A DNA stretch of 25,757 nt. Source: an uncultured Eubacteriales bacterium (lineage in GTDB: Bacteria > Bacillota > Clostridia > Oscillospirales > Acutalibacteraceae). The translations under genes and the position numbers were made by a program. Position 1 is the stretch's first letter; each line of letters begins with the position of its first letter. The stretch is taken from the NCBI GenBank assembly GCA_934445015.1, contig CAKSDJ010000019.1, positions 1 to 25,757 on the forward strand, given 5' to 3'. Under the pieces are notes generated by a model, which saw only the letters and a list, made by a program, of their open reading frames with translations, was not told the origin of the DNA and made no database searches. This document shows, in pieces, positions 1 to 6,515 of the stretch.

Positions 1-51
1 CGCGGCCTCCGCATCCCAAATGCGGCGCGCTATCAACTGCGCTACACCCCG
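1..51 (-). tRNA. tRNA-Pro(UGG), partial (3' end off the left edge)
   Basis: Read on the minus strand from 51, the sequence gives a 7-nt acceptor 5' strand CGGGGTG, a D-arm with GCGC/GCGC pairing, and a perfect 5-bp anticodon stem CCGCA/TGCGG. The stem closes the loop TTTGGGA, whose anticodon is TGG, so the tRNA reads proline CCA codons. The variable loop begins AGGCC, and the window ends inside the T-arm. No convincing promoter lies directly upstream. The nearest is the consensus promoter at 277-305, beyond a broken second copy of the same 5' half. Confidence 0.85.
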
Positions 52-54
52 ATA
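14..54. repeat. Direct repeat copy 1, possible att site in tRNA-Pro
   Basis: This 41-bp block is repeated at 204-244 in the same orientation with one mismatch (position 49 versus 239). It covers the tRNA-Pro 5' half from the anticodon loop to 3 nt before the 5' end, and identity stops abruptly on both sides. Tyrosine-recombinase elements often use tRNA anticodon loops as crossover sites, so this may be an att core. That origin is inferred; no integrase gene is in the window. Confidence 0.55.
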
Positions 55-65
55 GTTATTAAATT

Positions 66-95
66 GTGGTCGTGTAGGTGGTCAAATCTGTGGTC
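66..95. repeat. Three GTGGTC repeats at 12-bp spacing
   Basis: GTGGTC occurs at 66-71, 78-83 and 90-95, each 12 bp after the last, between the two tRNA-Pro copies. Short regularly spaced repeats next to an att core resemble integrase arm-binding sites. They could also be the coding remnant of an integrase tail, since one + strand frame reads VVKSVVK. Neither reading is proven. Confidence 0.4.
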
Positions 96-203
96 AAACA
101 CAGTTTTGACTGCCTTTTTTCATTTGCCAAACCGCCCAAAATCCGCACGGTTGAAGGGCTTTCGGCGGTTGGCACCGATAAACGTCAGAAATGCCATCTA
201 TGC

Positions 204-241
204 TCCCAAATGCGGCGCGCTATCAACTGCGCTACACCTCG
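204..241 (-). pseudogene. Broken 5' half of tRNA-Pro(UGG)
   Basis: The minus strand from 241 repeats the acceptor 5' strand (CGAGGTG, one change from the copy at 1-51), the D-arm and the anticodon loop TTTGGGA. It then diverges: the 3' side of the anticodon stem reads GCATA and cannot pair with CCGCA. No tRNA can fold from this copy. It sits about 30 nt downstream of a perfect promoter, so it looks like the original 5' half of the gene, displaced by an insertion at the anticodon loop. Confidence 0.75.
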
Positions 242-244
242 ATA
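204..244. repeat. Direct repeat copy 2, possible att site
   Basis: Second copy of the 41-bp block at 14-54, with one mismatch. About 150 bp of non-tRNA sequence separates the two copies. The paired copies flank what could be the last remnant of an integrated element. Confidence 0.55.
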
Positions 245-276
245 AGCGATAATTAGTTAAAACACAACGCTCAAAT

Positions 277-305
277 ATTATATTACAACAAAATTGCTTT
301 GTCAA
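277..305 (-). promoter_or_regulatory. Consensus sigma-A promoter facing the tRNA-Pro copies
   Basis: On the minus strand the -35 TTGACA lies at 305-300 and the -10 TATAAT at 282-277, with a 17-bp spacer. Transcription would start near 270 and run through the broken tRNA half (241-204) before reaching the tRNA at 51. It also sits downstream of the Rrf2-operon terminator, so it is independent of that operon. Confidence 0.8.
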
Positions 306-346
306 TACCTTTTAGAAACCGAAAGTTAAATCTGAAAATTAAAATA

Positions 347-383
347 CCGTGTTCAACAGTTTAAATTATACTGTTGAACGCGG
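347..383 (-). terminator. Intrinsic terminator of the metY-rrf2 operon
   Basis: A 14-bp inverted repeat (arms 347-360 and 370-383, one G.U pair in RNA) encloses a 9-nt loop. On the minus strand it is followed by an interrupted T-rich stretch, TATTTTAATTTT. It lies 13 nt after the Rrf2 stop codon, as expected for the operon end. Confidence 0.85.
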
Positions 384-395
384 CATTTTAAAGTT

Positions 396-812
396 TTATT
401 TACAACTTTGTTGTTTTATCAGATCGTCAAGGGTTATTTTATCAAAATAATCGTTTACCGTTGTGTAAAAATCTTTCCACATAGGCAGGGTAGGGCACTT
501 ATCGGCGCGTTCGCATTTCTCGGTGTTACATTCAAGACAGGCAACAGGTGCCAAACCGCCTTCTGTAAGGCGAAGAATATCTCCGACTTTATAATCCTTC
601 GGACTTTTTGACAGCCGGTATCCGCCGCCTTTGCCGTGCACGCCTTCAACATAATTGTTTTTAGACAGCACAGGCATAATCTTTTCTATATATTTAAGCG
701 AGATTCCCTGCCGTTCGGCAACGTTTTTCATAGCAACATACCCGTTATTCTGATGTTCGGCAAGGTCTATCATAACCCTTAGAGCATATCGGCCTTTAGT
801 AGATATCATCAT
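396..812 (-). CDS. Rrf2-family transcriptional regulator (IscR/CymR type)
   Basis: A 138-residue Rrf2 protein with a winged helix-turn-helix at about residues 2-65, including the family motif GKGGGYRL (60-67). Four cysteines follow at C92, C95, C100 and C106. In IscR, three cysteines in this region hold a [2Fe-2S] cluster, whereas CymR proteins of Bacillus lack them; the pattern here therefore suggests an Fe-S or redox sensor. The gene starts 5 nt after the metH stop, with GAGG upstream, and ends the sulfur/Fe-S operon. Its place after metY, cysK, iscS and iscU suggests it represses this operon, perhaps through the GTAGGT-type sites near 8872-8925. Target and ligand are inferred. Two adjacent ATG codons (812 and 809) are possible starts. 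Confidence 0.9.
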   Translation of the reverse strand: MMISTKGRYALRVMIDLAEHQNNGYVAMKNVAERQGISLKYIEKIMPVLSKNNYVEGVHGKGGGYRLSKSPKDYKVGDILRLTEGGLAPVACLECNTEKCERADKCPTLPMWKDFYTTVNDYFDKITLDDLIKQQSCK

Positions 813-817
813 TATAC

Positions 818-3232
818 TTATACCTCGTTTACAATACTTTCGGCGTATCTTACCGTTTCCATAGCGTCGCGTGCGTATTTATCGGCACCGATTTCATCGG
901 CGTATTCCTTTGTTAAAACAGCGCCGCCGACAATTATTTTGCACCATGGTGCATCTTTTCTGAGTTGTTTTATTGTTTCCTCCATAGCAGGTACGGTGGT
1001 GGTCATAAGTGCGCTCAGACCTACGATAGGGGCATGCAGTTCAACGGCTTTTGCGACAATAACTTCCGGGGGAACATCTTTTCCTAAATCAACAACATTA
1101 AAACCGTAGTTTTCAAGAAGCAGTTTTACAATGTTTTTGCCTATATCATGTATGTCACCATGAACCGTTGCAATTACAAAAATGCCTTTGTCGGGTTTTT
1201 TATTGCTGTCGGTCATTGAAGTTTTAATAACTTCAAAAGCGCTTTTTGCCGCTTCCGCGCTCATAAGCAATGACGGCAGATATATTGTCTTTTTTTCAAA
1301 ACCAACACCCACAATATCAAACGCGGGGATTATTTCACGGTTAACAATTTCAAGCGGCGGAACGGTTAACAGCATAGATTTTGTGATTTCGGCTGCTCTG
1401 TCTTTTAAGCCCTTAATTATTGCATATTGCAATTCCGAACCATAGTTTTCATTTGAAGTGCCGACTTCGGCAGTTGAGTTTTTTTGCTGTATTGGTTGTA
1501 CTGATGTAAACAGATCGGAATTATCAATGTAATCGGCACAATTTGGGTCAAGACCTTTAAGTGCTTTATATGAGTAATACGTTTTAAGCATATCTGCCGA
1601 ATACGGATTCATGATTGCAGCCGACAAACCGTTTTGAAGAGCAAGTGCAAAAAAAGTGCCGTTAATGGCATCACGTGCCGGCAAACCGAATGATATGTTT
1701 GAAACTCCTAAGGAAGTATGGCAGCCGAGTTCGGTTCTGATTCTGCGAACGGCTTCAAGCGTTGCAAGCGCGGCGGTATTATCTGCACTGACTGTCATTG
1801 CCAGTGGGTCAAATATTATATCCTTTTTATCTATTCCGTACGTTTTTGCCGTGGCAAGTATATTTTTTGCAATTCGGATTCTACCTTCGGCTGTATCCGG
1901 AATACCGCTTTCATCAAGCGTAAGCGCAACAACCAAGCCACCGTACTTTTTTACAAGAGGAAAAACAGCAGCCATATTATCTGCTTTGCCGTTTACCGAA
2001 TTTATCATTGCTTTACCGTTATAGCGGCGAAGCGCTGCGCGCATTGCGTCAATGTTTGATGTATCGATTTGAAGCGGAAGGTCAATTATTGACTGTAACT
2101 CGCAAACAACCGTTTCAAGTGTTTTTACTTCATCTATATTAGGCAAGCCGACATTCACATCAAGTATGTGAACGCCTTTTTTTTCTTGATTAAGACCTTC
2201 TGAGAGCACGTAATCAATATCATTATTTACAAGCGCTTCTTTAAAACGCTTTTTTCCGGTAGGATTTATTCGTTCACCTATAAGTATAGGTGATAAATCA
2301 AATTTTACTGTATGCGTATAAGATGATACAACGGTTATGTTTTTATTTACAAGAGGCATAGGTGATAAGGAGTCTGTTTTTGCTGTGAGTTTTTTTATAT
2401 ATTCGGGTGTTGTACCGCAACATCCGCCTATTACACTCACGCCTGCATTTACAAGATCAAAAACCTCATTTGCAAAATCATCAGCCGTGACGTCATAAAC
2501 TGTTTTATTGTCAACTGATTTGGGCAGACCGGCATTGGGTTTTAAAACTACCGGAACAGACGCATTTTTAATAAGATCAAGAATTACCGGTCGCAATTGT
2601 TCAGGACCGAGCGAGCAGTTTGCCCCTAATGCGTCGGCACCCATACCCTCAAGCATAGCCACCATTGCGGCAGGCGAGGCACCGGTCATAAGTTTTCCGT
2701 CTTCGCCGTAGGCGTTTGAAACAATTACAGGCAAATCACTGTTTTCTTTAGCGGCAAGCAACGCCGCCTTTGTTTCGTAACTGTCATTCATTGTTTCAAT
2801 TATAATCAGGTCAACACCGTATTTAACGCCCAACTTTACCGTGTGCGAAAAAACCGAAACCGCTTCTTCAAAATCAAGATCGCCGAACGGCTTTAACATT
2901 TTACCCGAAGGGCCTATATCAAATGCAATAAATTTATCCTTTTTTGATACGGACAAATCGCGTGCGGTTTTGGCATTATAAACAGCCGACATAATTATGT
3001 TTTCAAGTTCATCGCTGTCAAATTTAAGCGAATTTGCACCGAATGTATTTGTACATACAACGTTGCTTCCTGCATCAAAATAGTTTTTATGAATTTGTGT
3101 AATAATATCCGGATGGGTCAAATTCCACCTTTCGGGATATTCGCCGGCTTTAAGCCCTTTTTCCTGCAACAGGGTACCCATACCGCCGTCAAGACAGATA
3201 ATATTGTTTTTTAAAAACTCTTTAAAATTCAT
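818..3232 (-). CDS. metH: Cobalamin-dependent methionine synthase lacking the activation domain
   Basis: Transfers a methyl group from 5-methyl-THF via cobalamin to homocysteine. With the start at 3232 it has 804 residues. The homocysteine domain (about 1-285) carries zinc ligands C206, C271 and C272. The pterin-binding domain spans about 315-560 (GERINPTG at 319). The cobalamin cap is at about 600-680, and the B12 Rossmann domain at about 683-804 has D693-x-H695-x-x-G698, H695 being the lower axial ligand. E. coli MetH is about 1,227 residues; the missing C-terminal reactivation domain is supplied by the gene upstream. The start at 3232 is chosen because AGAGGTG lies 4 nt before the ATG and the upstream stop overlaps it as ATGA. 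A longer frame to 3277 adds 15 residues without family support. Confidence 0.95.
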   Translation of the reverse strand: MNFKEFLKNNIICLDGGMGTLLQEKGLKAGEYPERWNLTHPDIITQIHKNYFDAGSNVVCTNTFGANSLKFDSDELENIIMSAVYNAKTARDLSVSKKDKFIAFDIGPSGKMLKPFGDLDFEEAVSVFSHTVKLGVKYGVDLIIIETMNDSYETKAALLAAKENSDLPVIVSNAYGEDGKLMTGASPAAMVAMLEGMGADALGANCSLGPEQLRPVILDLIKNASVPVVLKPNAGLPKSVDNKTVYDVTADDFANEVFDLVNAGVSVIGGCCGTTPEYIKKLTAKTDSLSPMPLVNKNITVVSSYTHTVKFDLSPILIGERINPTGKKRFKEALVNNDIDYVLSEGLNQEKKGVHILDVNVGLPNIDEVKTLETVVCELQSIIDLPLQIDTSNIDAMRAALRRYNGKAMINSVNGKADNMAAVFPLVKKYGGLVVALTLDESGIPDTAEGRIRIAKNILATAKTYGIDKKDIIFDPLAMTVSADNTAALATLEAVRRIRTELGCHTSLGVSNISFGLPARDAINGTFFALALQNGLSAAIMNPYSADMLKTYYSYKALKGLDPNCADYIDNSDLFTSVQPIQQKNSTAEVGTSNENYGSELQYAIIKGLKDRAAEITKSMLLTVPPLEIVNREIIPAFDIVGVGFEKKTIYLPSLLMSAEAAKSAFEVIKTSMTDSNKKPDKGIFVIATVHGDIHDIGKNIVKLLLENYGFNVVDLGKDVPPEVIVAKAVELHAPIVGLSALMTTTVPAMEETIKQLRKDAPWCKIIVGGAVLTKEYADEIGADKYARDAMETVRYAESIVNEV

Positions 3233-3894
3233 AAAGCACCTCTGTAAGCACAATTTTTTAAATCGCATAAAGCGCACTTATTCACATTGCTTTTTTGACT
3301 TTTTTCGGTAAGACCTACAATTGCCGTAACCGACTTTGACGGCGACATTATAAGGCTGTTGTTCAATGTAAGACCTATATTTTTTGAACAGTTAAGAAGA
3401 TTAAAAATGTTCGTTTGCGTACTAAGCGGTAAATCACCGTATCCCGGACTAAAACGCGGTTTTAAACCGACATTTTCCGCTGTTTGCAGGTCGGCACAAA
3501 ACACGTCGCAAAGCGCCTCTATACGTTCGGCACCGAGCGCCTGAAATATAAGCGCTTTAACCGGAGATATATGTCCGTATTTTGCAATCAATCTGTCAAT
3601 TTCTACGCCTATTGTAGCACCGAAAATTACCGCCTCATTACACCCGTTTAAGTTTTTTGCAAGTTTGTTTGATGTTGCGCAAAAGAAAGAAAAATCGCAA
3701 ATATTATTTGTAACCGATACGGGCGTCTTAATATAACAAACTTTATATTCAAGTCTGCCAAGCGCTTCATCAATGCAGGTATCCAACAGTTTTTGTATCT
3801 CTGCGTCGGGTGATTTGCAACCTGCATATCTGAGTATTTCACTTTTGCATACAGGCGGTTCGGTGTAGAATTTTTTTAAAACTGTTGTACTCAT
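3229..3894 (-). CDS. Methionine synthase activation-domain protein (separate subunit)
   Basis: A 221-residue protein matching the MetH activation domain. It has RFSPGYGDLPL at 147-157 and SPSKSVTAIVG at 184-194, the AdoMet-binding signature used to remethylate oxidised cob(II)alamin. The C-terminus adds a cysteine cluster C207-x2-C210-x4-C215, seen in stand-alone activation proteins of anaerobes and possibly metal-binding. It overlaps metF upstream and metH downstream through ATGA junctions, so translation of the three is probably coupled. This fits a two-protein methionine synthase in which MetH lacks this domain. The electron donor, flavodoxin or ferredoxin, is not visible here. Confidence 0.85.
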   Translation of the reverse strand: MSTTVLKKFYTEPPVCKSEILRYAGCKSPDAEIQKLLDTCIDEALGRLEYKVCYIKTPVSVTNNICDFSFFCATSNKLAKNLNGCNEAVIFGATIGVEIDRLIAKYGHISPVKALIFQALGAERIEALCDVFCADLQTAENVGLKPRFSPGYGDLPLSTQTNIFNLLNCSKNIGLTLNNSLIMSPSKSVTAIVGLTEKSQKSNVNKCALCDLKNCAYRGAL

Positions 3895-4769
3895 TTTTTT
3901 ATAATTTCCGAAAGGTTGTCCTGAATTTTTGCAGCAATATCCGGCTTGTTCATTGAATAAACGTGCACGTTTGTTATGCCGTTTGCGTACAAATCGATTA
4001 TCTGGTCGGTAGCATATGCAATGCCTGCCTGTTTCATAGCCGATGGCTCAGAGCCGAACTTATCTACAATGCTTTTAAATCTTTGAGGCATAAATGAACC
4101 TGAAAGTTTAATTGCCCGTTCAACCTGATTGGCATTTGTAATAGGCATAATGCCCGGAATTACCGGCACCGTAATACCTGTTTCGCGGATTTTATATAAA
4201 AAATTATATAACAGATTGTTGTCAAAAAACATTTGCGTTGTTAAAAAGTCAACGCCGGCGTCAACCTTTTCTTTAAGGTGTTTTATGTCATCACATTGAT
4301 TTTTGCTTTCGGGATGAATTTCGGGGTAACAGGCAGCACCTATGCAAAAATCGCTGTCCGAAGATTTAAGTTCGGTTATCAGGTCAATAGCATAGTGATA
4401 ATCCCAAGTGCTTCTGTCGGCATTTTTGAGTTCATCGGGGATATCGCCGCGTAAAGCCATAATGTTTTTGATACCGGAATTTTTTATATCGTTAATTTGT
4501 TGTTTTACCGTGTCGTGTGTAGAGGAAACGCATGTAAGGTGCGCCAGTGTAGGCACACCGTAGAGGTTATCAATATTTTTTGCTATATCAAGCGTATAAC
4601 GGCTTGTGCCGCCTCCTGCACCGTATGTTACGCTCATAAAAGCAGGGTGCAGCTTTGCGATCTCTTCGGTGGCAAATTTTACACTTTCAAAACTTGTCTC
4701 GGTTTTTGGCGGAAAAACCTCAAAAGACAGAGACGGTTTTCTTTTATTGATTATATCTATGATTTTCAT
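3891..4769 (-). CDS. metF: Methylenetetrahydrofolate reductase
   Basis: Reduces 5,10-methylene-THF to 5-methyl-THF, the methyl donor for MetH. The 292-residue TIM-barrel protein has the N-terminal FEVFPPKTE motif (17-25), a GAGGGTSR loop and ALRGD, all MetF hallmarks. The length is normal for bacterial MetF, with no C-terminal regulatory extension. AAAGGA lies 11 nt before the ATG. The stop overlaps the next ATG as ATGA. A candidate internal promoter lies in the 61-nt gap after iscU, so metF and metH could be expressed partly independently of the Fe-S genes. Confidence 0.95.
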   Translation of the reverse strand: MKIIDIINKRKPSLSFEVFPPKTETSFESVKFATEEIAKLHPAFMSVTYGAGGGTSRYTLDIAKNIDNLYGVPTLAHLTCVSSTHDTVKQQINDIKNSGIKNIMALRGDIPDELKNADRSTWDYHYAIDLITELKSSDSDFCIGAACYPEIHPESKNQCDDIKHLKEKVDAGVDFLTTQMFFDNNLLYNFLYKIRETGITVPVIPGIMPITNANQVERAIKLSGSFMPQRFKSIVDKFGSEPSAMKQAGIAYATDQIIDLYANGITNVHVYSMNKPDIAAKIQDNLSEIIKK

Positions 4770-4798
4770 ATATTGGTTTCCTTTAAAGTTTTTTTAAT

Positions 4799-4828
4799 AT
4801 TATACACCCGATAAGATAGGTAAATCAA
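4799..4828 (-). promoter_or_regulatory. Candidate internal promoter before metF
   Basis: On the minus strand, TTGATT (4828-4823) and TATAAT (4804-4799) are separated by 18 bp, inside the iscU-metF gap. The minus-strand word ATTTACCTA (4825-4817) also occurs, inverted, in the metY promoter spacer (8915-8923). That is compatible with a shared operator. The match could be chance in AT-rich DNA. Confidence 0.4.
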
Positions 4829-4830
4829 TA

Positions 4831-5265
4831 TTAAATATTGCAGCAGTGCTCGCATTCATCACATTTAGGAAACTTTGAACGGTCATATTCAATATTGTTT
4901 TTTTCATAATAGTTCTGAATTGCCTTTTTAATTGCCTCTTCTGCAAGAACCGAGCAGTGCAATTTATGTGCCGGCAATCCGTCAAGCGCCTCGGCAACGG
5001 CCTTGTTTGTAAGGGTCAGTGCTTCCGATAAAGGCTTGCCTTTAATAAGTTCGGTAGCCATTGAACTTGACGCTATTGCAGAGCCGCAGCCGAATGTTTC
5101 AAATTTAACATCGGTAATAATATCATTATCAATCTTTAAATATATACGCATTATGTCACCGCATTTTGCATTGCCAACTTCGCCTACTGCATCGGCTTTT
5201 TCTATAACGCCTATGTTACGCGGATTTCTGAAATGATCCATTACTTTTTCACTGTATAAAGCCAT
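4831..5265 (-). CDS. iscU: Fe-S cluster scaffold protein, NifU N-terminal/IscU type
   Basis: A 144-residue scaffold on which IscS-derived sulfur and iron assemble into clusters. The three canonical ligand cysteines are present: C35 in NAKCGD, C60 in FGCGSA and C104 in LHCSVLA, with the usual Asp (D37) after the first. The C-terminus carries an extra cysteine tail (C135, C138, C141, C142) that E. coli IscU lacks but clostridial NifU-like proteins often have. It starts 10 nt after iscS with GAGG upstream, so the two are co-translated. In this family the gene is also called nifU. Confidence 0.93.
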   Translation of the reverse strand: MALYSEKVMDHFRNPRNIGVIEKADAVGEVGNAKCGDIMRIYLKIDNDIITDVKFETFGCGSAIASSSMATELIKGKPLSEALTLTNKAVAEALDGLPAHKLHCSVLAEEAIKKAIQNYYEKNNIEYDRSKFPKCDECEHCCNI

Positions 5266-5275
5266 AATAATTACC

Positions 5276-6463
5276 TCACTTAATAATAAATTCTCTGTTG
5301 CCGCTTACAAGGTCATGCCAAACCGGTGATATGCTTCGCAAATATTCTACCGTGTCTTTAACTGCCTTAACCGTGTAATCAATTTCATCTTCGGTGTTTT
5401 CTGCCGATAAGGTCAATCTGAGCGAGCCGTGCGCAACGTCATGCGGTCTGCCTATTGCAAGCAACACGTGACTCGGGTCAAGAGAACCCGATGTGCAAGC
5501 CGAGCCCGAAGACGCGCATATACCTTTGTCGTCAAGAAGCAGGAGCAGTGATTCGCCCTCAATGCCTTCAAAACAAAAATTAACGTTACCCGGCAATCTT
5601 TTGGTCAGGTCGCCGTTGAGAACCGAATGCGGTATTTGTGAAAGACCGTTGATCAGTTTATTGCGAAGTTTAATCAGTTTTTTTGAGTTTTCATCAATGT
5701 TGTTTACCGCATCTTCAAAAGCTGCCGACATTCCCATAATTGCAGGTATGTTTTCGGTTCCGGCACGTTTTCCGCGTTCCTGAGCGCCGCCTTCGATAAG
5801 ATTTCTAAGTCTTATGCCTTTTTTTGCATAAAGCACACCCACCCCTTTGGGACCGTTAAACTTGTGTGCCGACAGTGAAAGCATATCAATATTCTGATCT
5901 TTTACATTGATTTTTAAATGGCCTGCGGCCTGTACGGCATCGGTGTGAAAAATTATACCCTTATTGCGGCATATTTCACCGATTTCTTTAATCGGTTCAA
6001 CGGTGCCGATTTCATTATTGGCGTACATTACCGTTATAAGACAGGTATCCTCGCGAATAGCATTCGCTACCTGTTCGGGTTTAATCAGCCCCTTTTCATC
6101 AACTTGTAAAAGCGTTATATCAAAACCTTTATTTTTGAGTTTGTCCAAAGTGTGCAACACAGCGTGGTGTTCAATAGCGGTGGATATAATATGCTTTTTG
6201 TTTGCTTTTTTGCCTGTATACGCCGCAGATATAATTGCCTGATTGTCAGACTCACTTCCGCCAGAAGTAAATGTTATTTCGCGTGAGTCGCAACCGAGCA
6301 AATCGGCAATTTTTTGTCGTGCCGCACATAACGCCTCGTTCGCTTTTTGCCCAACAGAATGCAGACTTGACGGATTACCGTAGACCTCGTCCATATAAGG
6401 CATCATAGCGTCGATTGATAAACGGCTCATTTTTGTTGTTGCTGCATTATCAAGATATATCAT
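5276..6463 (-). CDS. iscS: Cysteine desulfurase (class I, NifS/IscS)
   Basis: A PLP enzyme of 395 residues that converts cysteine to alanine and a protein-bound persulfide for Fe-S assembly. It has the N-terminal YLDNAATT motif (3-10), PLP lysine K201 in SAHKF, and catalytic C323 in SSGSACTSG, the group I loop. The start at 6463 has AAGGAG upstream. A strong hairpin at 6481-6505 lies between it and cysK. Adjacency to iscU supports an Fe-S housekeeping role, and placement after cysK suggests that cysteine supply and use are co-controlled. Confidence 0.95.
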   Translation of the reverse strand: MIYLDNAATTKMSRLSIDAMMPYMDEVYGNPSSLHSVGQKANEALCAARQKIADLLGCDSREITFTSGGSESDNQAIISAAYTGKKANKKHIISTAIEHHAVLHTLDKLKNKGFDITLLQVDEKGLIKPEQVANAIREDTCLITVMYANNEIGTVEPIKEIGEICRNKGIIFHTDAVQAAGHLKINVKDQNIDMLSLSAHKFNGPKGVGVLYAKKGIRLRNLIEGGAQERGKRAGTENIPAIMGMSAAFEDAVNNIDENSKKLIKLRNKLINGLSQIPHSVLNGDLTKRLPGNVNFCFEGIEGESLLLLLDDKGICASSGSACTSGSLDPSHVLLAIGRPHDVAHGSLRLTLSAENTEDEIDYTVKAVKDTVEYLRSISPVWHDLVSGNREFIIK

Positions 6464-6473
6464 AATTACTCCT

Positions 6474-6505
6474 TATAAAAGCCGCCGCCTTAAACCGACG
6501 ACGGC
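6474..6505 (-). terminator. Hairpin with short T-run between cysK and iscS (attenuator or leaky terminator)
   Basis: The arms are 6497-6505 and 6481-6489. In minus-strand RNA they form a 9-bp GC-rich stem with two G.U pairs, followed by UUUUAU, and then directly the iscS ribosome-binding site. The short U-run suggests partial termination or mRNA processing that separates metY-cysK from the Fe-S and methionine genes. Confidence 0.55.
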
Positions 6506-6515
6506 AATTTTAGAT

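Noticed and set aside
64..252. Open frame of 62 codons on the plus strand across the tRNA-Pro region
   Set aside because: It reads through the second tRNA copy in antisense, starts with TTG without a ribosome-binding site, and stays open to the window edge as tRNA antisense frames often do. It may hold an integrase remnant but is not supported as a gene.
812..835. TATAAT at the rrf2 start as a separate promoter
   Set aside because: The hexamer overlaps the start codon, which would give a leaderless transcript, and no -35 lies at the right distance. The GAGG site and 5-nt gap after metH fit operon expression.
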